Shown: positions 17,065 to 26,686 of the stretch, in pieces
How positions within the stretch are numbered: the first letter of the stretch is position 1
Layout of the letters: each line of letters starts with the position of its first letter
Assembly (NCBI RefSeq): GCF_900114035.1
Contig: NZ_FORP01000004.1
Location: 248,001-312,000 of the forward strand
Source: Amycolatopsis sacchari
Lineage (GTDB): Bacteria; Actinomycetota; Actinomycetes; Mycobacteriales; Pseudonocardiaceae
Direction of reading: 5' to 3'
Length of the DNA stretch: 64,000 nucleotides
The notes under the pieces: generated by a model
The model's database searches: none
The model's input: only the letters and a program-made list of their open reading frames with translations
What the model was told of the DNA's origin: nothing
Translations under genes and position numbers: made by a program

Positions 17065-18632
17065 GCCACCTCCTTCGCCCGTCCCGGGATCGCCGCGAGC
17101 AGTTCCTTCGTGTACTCGTGCGAGGGCCGGTGCAGGACTTCGTCCGCAGGGCCGTACTCGACGAGCTTCCCCGCACGCAACACCCCCACGCTGTCAGCGA
17201 TCTGCCGCACCACGGCGAGGTCGTGCGAGATGAACAGGTACGCCAACCCCAGCTCGTCCTGCAGGCGCACCAGCAGGTCGAGGATCTGCGCCTGCACCGA
17301 AACGTCCAAAGCGGACACCGGTTCGTCGCACACCACCAGGTCCGGCCGCAACGCCAGCGCCCGCGCGATCGCGACGCGCTGCCGCTGCCCGCCGGACAGT
17401 TCCGCGGGTTTGCGCTTGAGCATGCTCGACGGCAGCGCGACCTGGTCCAGCAACGCCGCCGCGTCACCGCGCCCGCCCGCCTTGAACGCCCGCAGCGGTT
17501 CGGTCACCAGGTCGGCGATCGTCAGCTTCGGGTTCAGCGCCGCGTACGGGTTCTGGTAGACCAGCTGCATCCGCCGCCGCAGCCGCCGCAACGCCTCGCC
17601 CCGCAGGCCGGTGACGTCCTGCCCGTCGAACCGGATCGTCCCGGCGCCCGGGGTTTCCAGCCGCAGCAGCAGGCGCGCGGTGGTGGACTTGCCGGAGCCG
17701 GACTCGCCGACCAGCGCCAGAGTCCGCCCGCGAGCGAGGGAAAACGACACGTCGTCCACCGCCCGCACCGGGCCGAAGTCCTTGCGCAGTCCCGAAACCT
17801 CGACCAGCGGCTCTCCCTCGGCACGCCGCGGGCGCAGTGGTTCGGCGGACAGGCTGGGCGCCGCGGACAGCAGCTGCCGCGTGTAGGCGTGCCCCGGGGT
17901 GGCCAGCAGTTCCGCGCTCGGCGCGCGTTCGACGACCACCCCCTGTGACATCACCGCGATCTCGTCGGCCCGGTCGGCGGCGACGCCCAGGTCGTGGGTG
18001 ATGAGCAGCAGCGCGAGGTTCTCCTCGGAGGCCAGCTGTTGCAGGTGGTCGAGGATGCGGCGCTGCACGGTCACGTCGAGTGCGCTCGTCGGCTCGTCCG
18101 CGACGACCAGCCGCGGCCTGCCCGCGAGCGCCGCCGCGATCAGCACCCGCTGGCGCAGCCCACCGGACAGCTCGTGCGGGTACTGCCGCGCCCGCAGCGC
18201 CGGGTCGTCGATCCCCGCGCGGTGCAGCAGATCCGCGGCTTCGGCAGGCGCACTGCGGCGGGTCGCCAGCCCGTGCACCAGCAGGGTTTCCGCGACCTGG
18301 TCGCCCACGCGCTTCACGGGGTCCAGCGACACGCCGGGGTCCTGCGGGATCAACGCGATCCGCCGCCCGCGCACCTGCCGCCACGCCTTCTCGGACAGCC
18401 CGGTCAGCTCCTGCCCGTCGAAGGTGATCGACCCGCGCTCCAGGCGGCCGCCCTTCGGCAACAGCCCGAGCACCGCGTGCGCGGTGGTGCTCTTGCCCGA
18501 ACCCGACTCGCCGACCACGGCGAGGCACTGTCCACTCCGGACGGACAAGTCGACCCCGCGCACCGCGGGCACCGTACCGCCGCGCACCCGGTAGGACACC
18601 GCGAGGTCCTTGACCACGAGCAGGTCAGTCAT
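17061..18632 (-). CDS. Dipeptide/oligopeptide-type ABC transporter, fused double ATPase
   Basis: A 523-residue protein with two complete ABC domains (DppD and DppF types fused). Domain 1 has GESGSGKST (about 40), the signature LSGGLRQRV and ADEPTSALD; domain 2 repeats GESGSGKST (about 305), LSGGQRQRV and CDEPVSALD. Both have the oligopeptide-family C-terminal extensions. It drives uptake through the two permeases encoded upstream. ATG at 18632 is preceded by GGAGGGAG and overlaps the upstream gene by 8 bp. Confidence 0.95.
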   Translation of the reverse strand: MTDLLVVKDLAVSYRVRGGTVPAVRGVDLSVRSGQCLAVVGESGSGKSTTAHAVLGLLPKGGRLERGSITFDGQELTGLSEKAWRQVRGRRIALIPQDPGVSLDPVKRVGDQVAETLLVHGLATRRSAPAEAADLLHRAGIDDPALRARQYPHELSGGLRQRVLIAAALAGRPRLVVADEPTSALDVTVQRRILDHLQQLASEENLALLLITHDLGVAADRADEIAVMSQGVVVERAPSAELLATPGHAYTRQLLSAAPSLSAEPLRPRRAEGEPLVEVSGLRKDFGPVRAVDDVSFSLARGRTLALVGESGSGKSTTARLLLRLETPGAGTIRFDGQDVTGLRGEALRRLRRRMQLVYQNPYAALNPKLTIADLVTEPLRAFKAGGRGDAAALLDQVALPSSMLKRKPAELSGGQRQRVAIARALALRPDLVVCDEPVSALDVSVQAQILDLLVRLQDELGLAYLFISHDLAVVRQIADSVGVLRAGKLVEYGPADEVLHRPSHEYTKELLAAIPGRAKEVA

Positions 18633-19461
18633 GCCGTTCTCCCTCCAGGGCACGGGAAACGCGGTTCGCGGACAGCACCACCGCGGCGATCACCAGCCCG
18701 GGCAGCGTGGTCATCCACCACGCGCTCGCGAGGTACGCGCGCCCGCCCGCGACGAGCGAGCCCCACTCCGGCGTGGGTGGCGCCGCGCCGTAGCCGAGGA
18801 AGCTCAGCGCGGAGATCTCCAGCACCGCGGTGCCGAACGTCAGCACGGCCAGCACGATCACGGGCCCGGCCGCGTTGGGCAGGATGTGCCGGGTCAGCAC
18901 CCCGAACCAGCGCACCCCGCCCGCGCGGGCCGCCTCGACGTAGACGCTGCCCCGCACACGCAGGACCTCCGCACGCATGAGCCGCGCGAAGTGCGCCACG
19001 TTCGCCACGCCCACGGCGATCGCGACCTTCGTCGTGCCGAACCCCAGCCCGGTGACCAGCGCCAGCGACAGCAGGATCGGCGGCACGGCGAGCAGCACGT
19101 CCATCACGCGCATCAGCACCGAGTCGAGCCAGCCGCCACGGGCACCCGCGACGAGCCCGAGCACCGACCCGGCGACCAGCGCGATGAGCACCGCGGAAAC
19201 CGTGGCCCGCAGGGAAAGCGCGGCCCCGTGCACCACGCGCGCGAACACGTCGCGCCCGGTCTCGTCGGTGCCGAACAGGTGCGCACCCGACGGGGCCTGG
19301 AGTTTCTGCCGCGGCACCCCGGCGAGCGGGTCGTAGGAGGTGAACAGGTCCGGCGCGAGCGCCCACGCCACCACGACGACGAGCACCAGCACCGCCAGCA
19401 CCAGCCCGGGCCGCCGCAGCACGAACCCGGCGCGGGCGCGCACCGCGAGTACGTCAGCCAT
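18625..19461 (-). CDS. ABC transporter permease, DppC type
   Basis: A 278-residue inner-membrane protein with an N-terminal helix (VLAVLVLVVVVAWALAP), the family phrase LFGTDETGRDVFARVVHGAALSL, and the EAA-like loop YVEAARAGGVRWFGVLTRHILPNAAGPV that contacts the ATPase. About six helices. Overlaps the DppB-type gene by 8 bp. With its partner it forms the channel for the substrate delivered by the lipoprotein encoded at the head of the operon. Confidence 0.95.
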   Translation of the reverse strand: MADVLAVRARAGFVLRRPGLVLAVLVLVVVVAWALAPDLFTSYDPLAGVPRQKLQAPSGAHLFGTDETGRDVFARVVHGAALSLRATVSAVLIALVAGSVLGLVAGARGGWLDSVLMRVMDVLLAVPPILLSLALVTGLGFGTTKVAIAVGVANVAHFARLMRAEVLRVRGSVYVEAARAGGVRWFGVLTRHILPNAAGPVIVLAVLTFGTAVLEISALSFLGYGAAPPTPEWGSLVAGGRAYLASAWWMTTLPGLVIAAVVLSANRVSRALEGERHD

Positions 19462-20425
19462 GGACCAGCTCCTTCCCGGCCCGCGCCACCGGATCCCGCC
19501 GCACCCGCGGGTCGAGCAGCGGGTACAGCAGGTCGACGGCGAGGTTCACCACGACGAAGAAGAACGCGGCGAGCACGATCACGGCCTGCACGACGGGGAT
19601 GTCCTGCCCGGTGACCGCCGAGGTGGTGATGCGCCCGACCCCGTCACGCGAGAACACGGTCTCCGTCACCACCGAGCCCGCGAGCAGCTGTCCGGCGACC
19701 ACGCCGACCATCGTCAGCACGGGCATCGCGGCGTTGCGCAAGGCGTGTCCGAAGTGGACACGGGACCGGGAAGCGCCCTTGGCCCGCACCGTCTCGACGT
19801 ACGGCTCGGCGAGCTGCGTGCGCAGGCTCTTCGCCAGCACCTGCCCGATCACCGCTCCCGTCGGCAGGGAGATCGTCAGCGCGGGCAGGATCACCGACGC
19901 GAACCCCTGGTTGCCCAGCGCGGGCAGGAGCCGCAGCTGGAACGAGAAGATCTGCACCAGCACCAGGCCCACCCAGAACACCGGCAGCGAGATGCCCAGC
20001 GGTGGCAGTGAAAGCAGCAGCGTGCCCAGCCAGCGCGCCCGCGTGTACGTGCCCGCGAGCGCGGCCCCGCCACCGAGCACGACCGCCAGCACGAGCCCGA
20101 GCCCGGCCACCGCGAGTGTCGGCGGCAACGCGGCCACCACCATGTGCGTGGCGCTGTCACCCGTCGCGATGGACCGGCCGAAGTCGCCGTGCAGCGCCGA
20201 CAGCAAGCGCTTTCCGTACTGCACCGGCCACGGGTCGTCCAGCCCGTACTCGGCACGCGCCTGCGCCAGCTGCGCACCCGTCACGGTCGCCGCCGCCTCA
20301 CCACCGCCGAGTTTCGCCAGCACGGCGTCACCCGGCAGCAGGTACAGCAGGACGAACGACAGCGTGAACGCCGCCCACAGCACGACGAGCGCCTGCCCGG
20401 CCCGCCGCAGCAGGTAGCCGGTCAC
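19454..20425 (-). CDS. ABC transporter permease, DppB type
   Basis: A 323-residue permease with the DppB opening (YLLRRAGQALVVLWAAFTLSFVLLYLLPGD), six predicted helices and the ATPase-contact loop EPYVETVRAKGASRSRVHFGHALRNAA. It ends with DLLYPLLDPRVRR, typical of the family. The start is GTG at 20425, overlapping the binding-protein stop (GTGA); this fits the family N-terminus exactly, so sequence further upstream in this frame is not coding. Confidence 0.94.
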   Translation of the reverse strand: MTGYLLRRAGQALVVLWAAFTLSFVLLYLLPGDAVLAKLGGGEAAATVTGAQLAQARAEYGLDDPWPVQYGKRLLSALHGDFGRSIATGDSATHMVVAALPPTLAVAGLGLVLAVVLGGGAALAGTYTRARWLGTLLLSLPPLGISLPVFWVGLVLVQIFSFQLRLLPALGNQGFASVILPALTISLPTGAVIGQVLAKSLRTQLAEPYVETVRAKGASRSRVHFGHALRNAAMPVLTMVGVVAGQLLAGSVVTETVFSRDGVGRITTSAVTGQDIPVVQAVIVLAAFFFVVVNLAVDLLYPLLDPRVRRDPVARAGKELVHG

Positions 20426-22032
20426 GAGCCCGACACCCACGTGTCGAACAGCTGCAGCCGCGACGACGCCTCGAACCCGATCGCGTGCGCCTGCGGCCCG
20501 AACGCGACCACCTGGGTCAGCTCGAACACCGGGATGGCGTAGGCGTGCTCGACGACCAGCCGCTGCGCCTGCTCCGCCGCCGGCTTCCGCACCGCGGGAT
20601 CGAGCGCGGCCGCCTGCGCGTCCAGCTGGGCGTCGAGCGGGTTGCCCGCTGCCAGCTTGCTGCGGTTGCCCGCCTTGGTGGAGAAGATGTTGCGCAGGAT
20701 GTCCGGGTCGGCGCGGGTCACGTTGTACCAGAGGAACTCGTAGTTCCCCGCCTGCTGCAGCTGCGTCGTCTCGGCGGTGGTGTGCAGCTCGATGCGCAGG
20801 TCGAAGCCGATCTTGCGGAGCTGCTGCTGGATCAGCTCCAGCACGCTCTGGTTCTGGTTGAACACCGGCGAGAAGATGACCGCCGCGGACAGCCGCTGCC
20901 CGTTCTTGACGCGGATGCCGTCCGGCCCGGGGACCCAGCCCGCGGCGTCGAGCAGCTGCGTGGCGCGGGACGGGTTGTACGCCAGTTCCGGCGAAAGGTC
21001 GGTGTACAGCGGGGTCGTCGTGGCGAGGATGCTGGTAGCGGGCTTGTAGTTCGGGCTCAGGACGGTGTCGACGACCTCCTGCCGGTTGATCCCGGCGCTC
21101 ACCGCCTGCCGCACGGCCTCGTCCGTCAGCACGCCGCGCGTGGTGTTGGCGTGCAGGTTGAACACGATGCCCGGGTTGGGCCGCGTCTGCTCGCCGAAAC
21201 CGCCGCCCTGGAACTGCGCCTCGTCGACCGGCTGCACCTCGGTGGTCGCCGACAGCTGCCCCGACAGCAGGCTGCCCGTGCGCACACCCGGTTCCGGCAC
21301 GATCTTGTAGTCGATCGCGTCGAGGTACGCCTCGCCCTGGTGCTGCCACAGCGAGGAGCCCCACGCGTAGCCCTTGCGCTTGCTCAGCACGACGTCCGAG
21401 TTCTGCTTGAAGCTGGTGAACACGAACGGCCCGGAGCCGATCAGCCCGTCCCCCTGGCAGCGCTGGTCAGGGGTCTTCGCGTAGGCGGCCGGGGCGAGCA
21501 CGCCGAGCGACATCGTCGAGCTGGCCTGCAGGAACTGCGCGCTGGGGACGGAGAAGTCCAGCCGCACGGTCTGCGGGTCCACGACGGCCGCTCCCCGGTA
21601 CGCGGCCAGGTACCCCGAGCCCAGCGCCGCCTTGACGCCCAGCGCCTTGATGCCGTCGAAGCTGGTCTTGACGGCCGCGGCGTCGACCGGGGTGCCGTCG
21701 GAGAACGTCGCACCGGGGCGCAGGTGGAACGTGAAGCTCGTGGCGTCCGCGTTGACCTGCCAGGTGTCGGCGAGCCACGGCTTGATCTCGCCGGTCCGCG
21801 GGTCCTGGTCGGTGAGCGAATCGACGAGCTGCCGCCCCACGTTGAGGCTCGCGTTCGTGCTGGCCTGCTGCGGGTCCAGGCAGTCGGGGTTCGAGCCGAC
21901 GGCGAGCGTCAGCGTGCCGCCGGGCCGGGGCGGCCCGGCGTCGGTGCTGCTCGCGCCCGCCGAGCAGGCGGCCGCGAGCAGCACAGGGACGGCGGCGAGA
22001 GGCAGGAGACGGGATGCGGATCGGAGGGACAC
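20422..22032 (-). CDS. ABC transporter substrate-binding lipoprotein (SBP family 5)
   Basis: A 536-residue extracellular lipoprotein: signal peptide with lipobox LAAAC (Cys near residue 23), then the family-5 features TLTLAVGSNPDCLDPQQ, VDSLTDQDPRTGEIKPWLADTW and FTFHLRPGATFSDGTPVDA. It binds a peptide-like or other ligand and hands it to the permeases. GTG start at 22032. It is the first gene of a five-gene operon; an exact palindrome GTCCACAGTGGAC (22093-22105) lies about 60 bp upstream and might be regulatory. Confidence 0.95.
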   Translation of the reverse strand: MSLRSASRLLPLAAVPVLLAAACSAGASSTDAGPPRPGGTLTLAVGSNPDCLDPQQASTNASLNVGRQLVDSLTDQDPRTGEIKPWLADTWQVNADATSFTFHLRPGATFSDGTPVDAAAVKTSFDGIKALGVKAALGSGYLAAYRGAAVVDPQTVRLDFSVPSAQFLQASSTMSLGVLAPAAYAKTPDQRCQGDGLIGSGPFVFTSFKQNSDVVLSKRKGYAWGSSLWQHQGEAYLDAIDYKIVPEPGVRTGSLLSGQLSATTEVQPVDEAQFQGGGFGEQTRPNPGIVFNLHANTTRGVLTDEAVRQAVSAGINRQEVVDTVLSPNYKPATSILATTTPLYTDLSPELAYNPSRATQLLDAAGWVPGPDGIRVKNGQRLSAAVIFSPVFNQNQSVLELIQQQLRKIGFDLRIELHTTAETTQLQQAGNYEFLWYNVTRADPDILRNIFSTKAGNRSKLAAGNPLDAQLDAQAAALDPAVRKPAAEQAQRLVVEHAYAIPVFELTQVVAFGPQAHAIGFEASSRLQLFDTWVSGS

Positions 22033-22113
22033 ACGATCACGCTAAAACGCGGGAGGGCCTTCCGGACGACTTCCCAGATACTGAAATCCGCTGTCCACAG
22101 TGGACGTCCCGGC

Positions 22114-24048
22114 TCAGCCGGCCGCGGGTAGCGGCTCCTCCGCCCAGCAGCTCCGGTAGGCGGCCTCGAAGGCGTCGAGGGTGTGCCCGATCTCATGACG
22201 CGAGACCAGCTCGCGGCCCGCCCTGCCCATCGCGGTCGCCGTGGCCGGGCTGCCGAGGACCTCCCCGATGGCCGCGGCCAGCCGGGGCACGTCGCCGGGC
22301 GGGTACCGGAACCCGGTGACCCCGTCCCTGACCAGGTGCGGCAGGGCGACCGCGTCGGCGGCCACCACCGGCAGTCCCGCCGCCATCGCCTCCATCGTGG
22401 CGAGGCTCTGCAGCTCGGCGGTGCCCGGCATGCAGAACAGGTCGGCCTCGCGGTAGGCGTGCGCGAGTTCGGCGTCGGACACGAACCCGCGGAAGCGGAC
22501 CCGGTCCGCGACTCCCAGCTCCCGGGCGAGCGCGGTCAGCGCCAGGCGGCAGCCGCCGTCGCCGACGATCTCCGCCCGCACGTCCGGCAGCACGGCCACC
22601 GCCCTGATCAGCTCGTCCACGTTCTTCTCCGCGTCGAGGCGCCCGACGAACAGCACCGTCTTCCCGGCGGTCTCGTGCGGCGGGTAGTGCGCGAGGTCGA
22701 TCCCGCACGAGATCGCGAGCGGGCTGCCCGGCATGCCGTGGGTGGTCAGCAGGTCCACCGCACGCGGCGTCGGCGCGGTGACGACCTGTGCCGCGCCGAA
22801 CACCCGCACGAGATCACGCCACGCCCACCGCACCACCGGCCCGCGCAGCGCGCGCGGCACCGGCACGTACCCCAGCAGGTTCTCCGGCATGAAGTGGTTC
22901 GTGGCCACCACCGGGATCCCCTGCCTGCGGGCGGCCCGCAGCACCGCGCGGCCGACCGGGAAGTGGGACTGGACGTGGACCACGTCGGGCCGGACCCGCC
23001 GCAGCACCGCCTCCGCCTCGCGGGTCGCGCGCCACGGCGGGCTCACGCGGAACGTCGGGTGGAACGGGGTGCGCACCGAGGACACCGGGTGCCGCGTGAT
23101 GCCACGGGCCCCGATCGGCACCGCGGTCGCGGGGCTGACCACGTGCACGTCGTGCCCGCGCCCGGCCAGGCCCTGCGCGAGCCGCCCGGCGAAGTTCGCC
23201 GCGCCGTTGATGTCCGGCGGGAACGTGTCCGCGCCGATGAGGATCTTCAGCCCGTCGCCGTGCGGCATGCGGGTTCCTTTCTGTGGAGGGGTTTCTTTCG
23301 CGAGCACGAGCACACCGGTGACGGAGAGGGCCGCGAAGGCCGCCAGTGCGACCGCCTGCCCCGGTGCCAGCACCGCCGACTCGCCGTAGAGCCAGAGCCC
23401 GACGGCGACGCCGGTGATGGGGTCGACGACCGTCGTGGCACCCACGACGACCGCCGGGGAGCCGCTGTCGTAGGCGCGGTGCACCAGCCAGCCGCCGAGC
23501 AGGATCAGCACCGCGGATTCGGCGGCAGGCCACAGCGCGAAGTCCTGGGTGGCGGCCCTGATGAGTGCGGAGCCGAGTCCGAAAAGGACGGCCGCGGCGG
23601 TGGCGAGCAGCAGGCAGCGCAGCCGCCCTCTGATGGCGACGGCGAGGCCGGCGAGCACGAGCGCGCCCAGCACCGGCACCTGCACGCCCACGGGGTCCAC
23701 GTCGGCCGACGCGGCGGTCGACGTGGCCGCTACCAGGACGAACCCCGCCGTGCCCACGCACACCGCCAGCACCGCGGACAGCCGGGCGCGGCTGCTGAAC
23801 ACCACCGTGAGCACCAGGCTCAGCACCCCGATCGGCTGCACCACCGCCAGCGGCGCCAGCGCGAGCGCGACGACGTGCAAGCCGGCGCCGGTCGCCCCCA
23901 GCGCGGTTCCGGCTAGCCAGCGTCGTGACCGCATCAGGCGCGGGGACAGCCCGTGGCCGGTCTCGCGCACCGCACCGTGCTGCAGGGAAACCGAGGCGGC
24001 GAAACAGGAGGCCGCCACCACGGCGAGCAGGATCGCGAGCACGATCAT
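22114..24048 (-). CDS. Fusion of a DMT/EamA-like membrane transporter and a GT4 glycosyltransferase
   Basis: One open frame of 644 residues. Residues 1-about 265 form roughly nine or ten helices (IVLAILLAVVAASCFAASVSL ... GVLSLVLTVVFSSRARLSAVL) resembling small drug/metabolite (DMT) membrane proteins. From about 275 it is a complete GT4 glycosyltransferase: ILIGADTFPPDINGAANFAGRLAQGL, HVVSPATAV, VLFVGRLDAEKNVDELI and EAMAAGLPVVA. A ribosome site AAAGGA sits 7 bp before an internal ATG at the start of the transferase part (near 23267), so that part could also be made alone. ATG at 24048 overlaps the DUF998 gene (ATGA). A role in making or exporting a glycolipid is inferred. Confidence 0.88.
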   Translation of the reverse strand: MIVLAILLAVVAASCFAASVSLQHGAVRETGHGLSPRLMRSRRWLAGTALGATGAGLHVVALALAPLAVVQPIGVLSLVLTVVFSSRARLSAVLAVCVGTAGFVLVAATSTAASADVDPVGVQVPVLGALVLAGLAVAIRGRLRCLLLATAAAVLFGLGSALIRAATQDFALWPAAESAVLILLGGWLVHRAYDSGSPAVVVGATTVVDPITGVAVGLWLYGESAVLAPGQAVALAAFAALSVTGVLVLAKETPPQKGTRMPHGDGLKILIGADTFPPDINGAANFAGRLAQGLAGRGHDVHVVSPATAVPIGARGITRHPVSSVRTPFHPTFRVSPPWRATREAEAVLRRVRPDVVHVQSHFPVGRAVLRAARRQGIPVVATNHFMPENLLGYVPVPRALRGPVVRWAWRDLVRVFGAAQVVTAPTPRAVDLLTTHGMPGSPLAISCGIDLAHYPPHETAGKTVLFVGRLDAEKNVDELIRAVAVLPDVRAEIVGDGGCRLALTALARELGVADRVRFRGFVSDAELAHAYREADLFCMPGTAELQSLATMEAMAAGLPVVAADAVALPHLVRDGVTGFRYPPGDVPRLAAAIGEVLGSPATATAMGRAGRELVSRHEIGHTLDAFEAAYRSCWAEEPLPAAG

Positions 24049-24644
24049 CGCGCCACCCGCCTGATCTCCAGCGCCAGCACGACGACCAGCACCACCTGCG
24101 CGGCCAGCGCGATCCGCTCCAGCAGGCCCAGCGGCAGCCAGGGCAGGAACTGCGCGAGGCCGAAGAGCCCGCCGGTCACGAACGTCACCAGCGCGCACCA
24201 CCGGAGCCGCTCTGCGGTGATCGTCCACAGTGGATCTGCCGCCAGGTTCCTGGACAGCAGCCATGACGCGAAGGGGAGACAGGTCAGGAAGACCGCGCCG
24301 CCGAGCCGGTGGATGCTGCCGGAGGTGGTCGACACGTCCACGGTGGGGTTGGCGGGGAACACCGCCACCAGGGCCAGCCCGGCAAGCCATAGTCTAAAAA
24401 GGACTACAGCGGACCTCGGCGGTCCGGCACCGGCGCGGCTCGCCCCGGCCAGGGTCGCGATCCCGCCCGCCATCAGCAACGCCACGGCCAGCACGAACAG
24501 CAACCCGTTGTGGAACACGTAGTCGCTGACCGGATCGGTGATCGGGTCGACGAGGCGGACCAGTGCGAAGTCCAGGTAGCCGACCACGAGCACCGCGCCG
24601 ACGGCCGCGATCACGGCGAACTCGGCATGCGCTCTCGTCGTCAC
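24045..24644 (-). CDS. DUF998-family membrane protein
   Basis: A 199-residue protein with about six helices and the DUF998-like segment DPITDPVSDYVFHNGLLFVLAVALL and FPANPTVDVSTTSGSIHRLGG. The function of this family is unknown. GTG start at 24644. It is coupled to the transporter-glycosyltransferase gene and is divergent from a two-component system, which may control both. Confidence 0.85.
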   Translation of the reverse strand: MTTRAHAEFAVIAAVGAVLVVGYLDFALVRLVDPITDPVSDYVFHNGLLFVLAVALLMAGGIATLAGASRAGAGPPRSAVVLFRLWLAGLALVAVFPANPTVDVSTTSGSIHRLGGAVFLTCLPFASWLLSRNLAADPLWTITAERLRWCALVTFVTGGLFGLAQFLPWLPLGLLERIALAAQVVLVVVLALEIRRVAR

Positions 24645-24729
24645 GGCACCGACGCTAGGCGGGCCAAGGCAAACGGAAGGTAATCGCGAGGCAAGGCCTT
24701 CGTTCCGCTTTCTGGTTTATGCTGCGGAG

Positions 24730-25425
24730 GTGGCCAGACTGCTGCTCGTGGAAGACGACCGCACCATCGGACAGGCGCTCGATTCGAGCCTCGGGCTGCA
24801 CGGCCACGACGTGTGCTGGGTCCGTGACGGCACGGTCGCCCTGCACGAGGCGCAGCGCACCGCGTTCGACCTGGTGCTGCTGGACCTGGGCCTGCCGGAC
24901 CTCGACGGGGTCGAGGTGTGCCGCCGGCTGCGGGCGCTCCAGCCGCAGACCGTGCTGGTGATCGTGACCGCGCGGCAGGACGAGATCGACGTGGTACTGG
25001 GACTGGAGGCCGGCGCCGACGACTACCTGACCAAACCGGTGCGGCTGGGCGAACTGCTCGCGCGCGTCAGGGCGCACCTGCGGCGCGGCCCGTCCGGTGC
25101 CCGCCAGACGATCGTGGTGGGCGCGCTCGTCGTCGACCCGGCGAGTCGCCAGGCGAGCGTCGCCGGGCAGGAGATCCTGTTGCGCGCCAAGGAGTTCGAC
25201 CTGCTCGCCCGGTTGGCGGAGGCGGCGGGCACCGCGGTGAGCCGGGAGACGCTGATGACCGAGGTGTGGGACGCGCACTGGTACGGCTCGACGAAGACAC
25301 TGGACGTGCACATCGCTTCGGTGCGCCGGAAACTCGCCGAAGGCGCGCCGGCGCCGGAGCAGGCGCCCCGCATTTCCACGCTGCGCGGGCACGGCTACCG
25401 CCTCGAACTGCCGACGGAGGCATGA
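24730..25425 (+). CDS. OmpR-family response regulator
   Basis: A 231-residue regulator with receiver domain (acidic pair at 9-10, phosphorylation site Asp52 in LLDLGLP, Lys102 in LTKPVRL) and a C-terminal winged helix (EFDLLARLAEAAGTAVSRETLM ... TLDVHIASVRRKLAEG ... ISTLRGHGYRL). Start GTG at 24730. It precedes its sensor kinase by 1 bp. Targets are unknown, but the divergent membrane/glycosyltransferase genes are the obvious candidates. Confidence 0.95.
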   Translation: MARLLLVEDDRTIGQALDSSLGLHGHDVCWVRDGTVALHEAQRTAFDLVLLDLGLPDLDGVEVCRRLRALQPQTVLVIVTARQDEIDVVLGLEAGADDYLTKPVRLGELLARVRAHLRRGPSGARQTIVVGALVVDPASRQASVAGQEILLRAKEFDLLARLAEAAGTAVSRETLMTEVWDAHWYGSTKTLDVHIASVRRKLAEGAPAPEQAPRISTLRGHGYRLELPTEA

Positions 25426-25426
25426 C

Positions 25427-26686
25427 GTGCGCAGGCGGATCGTCACCCTCGCCATCGCCGCGACCGTCGTCGCGGTCGTCCTGTTCGGTGTGCCGCTGGC
25501 CGTGCTGCTCGCCCACACCGGCTGGGAGGACGAGCGCACGGAGGTGGGCAGGGTCGCCATCAGCGCGGCACTGTCCATTTCGGACGAGCTGAAGGGGGCC
25601 GCCGCGCCCCGGCTCCCCGCGGCACCGGCGGAGACACGGCTGGCGGTGTACTTCCCCTCCGGGGAGCTGCGCGGCGGGGAGGGCCCGCGGTTCGCCGACG
25701 AGGCCGTGGCCGAGGCCTTCGACGGCGAAACCGAACTGGACGACACCGGTTCGGCGTTCGTCGCGGCGGTCCCGATCGTGGACGACGGGGCGCTGCTCGG
25801 CGTGGTCCGCGCGGAGAAGCCGCGGTATGCCGCGCACCTGCACACCGCGCTGCTGTGCTCGATCATACTCGGGCTCGCGCTGGTGTCGGTCGGTGTGGCG
25901 TGGCTGCTCGCCCGGCGCATGGCACGCCGCCTCGCCCGGCCGCTCGAAGACCTGTCGGGGGCGGCGAAAGTGCTGGGAGAGGGCGATTTCACCGTGCGCG
26001 CCCCGATGTCGGGGGTGCCGGAGATCGACTCGCTCGGCCAGTCGCTGGGCAGCGCGGCCCGGCGCATCGGGGACACCCTGGACCGGGAGCGGGCGTTCTC
26101 CGCGCACGCTTCGCACCAGCTGCGGACGCCGCTGGCCGGGCTTCGGCTGCAGCTGGAGGCCGCGCTGGAGTCGCCAGCGGATCCGAGACCGGCTGTCCGC
26201 ACGGCGATCGAGGCGGCCGACCGTCTGGAAAGGACAGTCGACGACCTCCTCGTGCTCGCGAGGGACACCACGGCCACGCAGGTCGCGGATCTCGACGCGC
26301 TGCTGGCGGAGCTGGAGTCGACGTGGGGCGAGCCGCTGGCCGCGCGGGGCCGGGCGATCCGGATTTCGGCGGATGAGGCGCCGCGGCCGCAGGCGTCGGC
26401 GGCCGCGGTCCGGCAGGTGCTGAACGTGCTGGTGGACAACGCCTACACGCACGGGCGCGGCACGGTCCGGGTGACCGCGAGGGACGCGGGCGGCGTGCTG
26501 GCCGTCGACGTGTCGGACGAGGGCGAGGGTGTGGCGCCCGGGCAGCAGCTGTTCACGAGGAAGTCGGGCGGCCACGGCATCGGGCTGCCGCTGGCGCGCA
26601 GCCTCGCGGAAGCCGACGGCGGGCGGCTGGTGCACGTCTCCGGCTCGACGTTCACCCTGCTGCTGCCCGTCGGCGTCCGGGTGTGA
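25427..26686 (+). CDS. Sensor histidine kinase
   Basis: A 419-residue membrane kinase: helix 1 at about 5-29, an extracellular sensor of about 110 residues, helix 2 at about 141-162, a HAMP domain, the phospho-acceptor His230 in HASHQLRTPLAGL, and an ATPase domain with VDNAYTHG (N box) and GHGIGLPLARSLAEA (G2 box). The G1 box reads DVSDEGEGV. It pairs with the response regulator. The last codons are similar to the repeat that fills the downstream intergenic space. Confidence 0.94.
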   Translation: MRRRIVTLAIAATVVAVVLFGVPLAVLLAHTGWEDERTEVGRVAISAALSISDELKGAAAPRLPAAPAETRLAVYFPSGELRGGEGPRFADEAVAEAFDGETELDDTGSAFVAAVPIVDDGALLGVVRAEKPRYAAHLHTALLCSIILGLALVSVGVAWLLARRMARRLARPLEDLSGAAKVLGEGDFTVRAPMSGVPEIDSLGQSLGSAARRIGDTLDRERAFSAHASHQLRTPLAGLRLQLEAALESPADPRPAVRTAIEAADRLERTVDDLLVLARDTTATQVADLDALLAELESTWGEPLAARGRAIRISADEAPRPQASAAAVRQVLNVLVDNAYTHGRGTVRVTARDAGGVLAVDVSDEGEGVAPGQQLFTRKSGGHGIGLPLARSLAEADGGRLVHVSGSTFTLLLPVGVRV

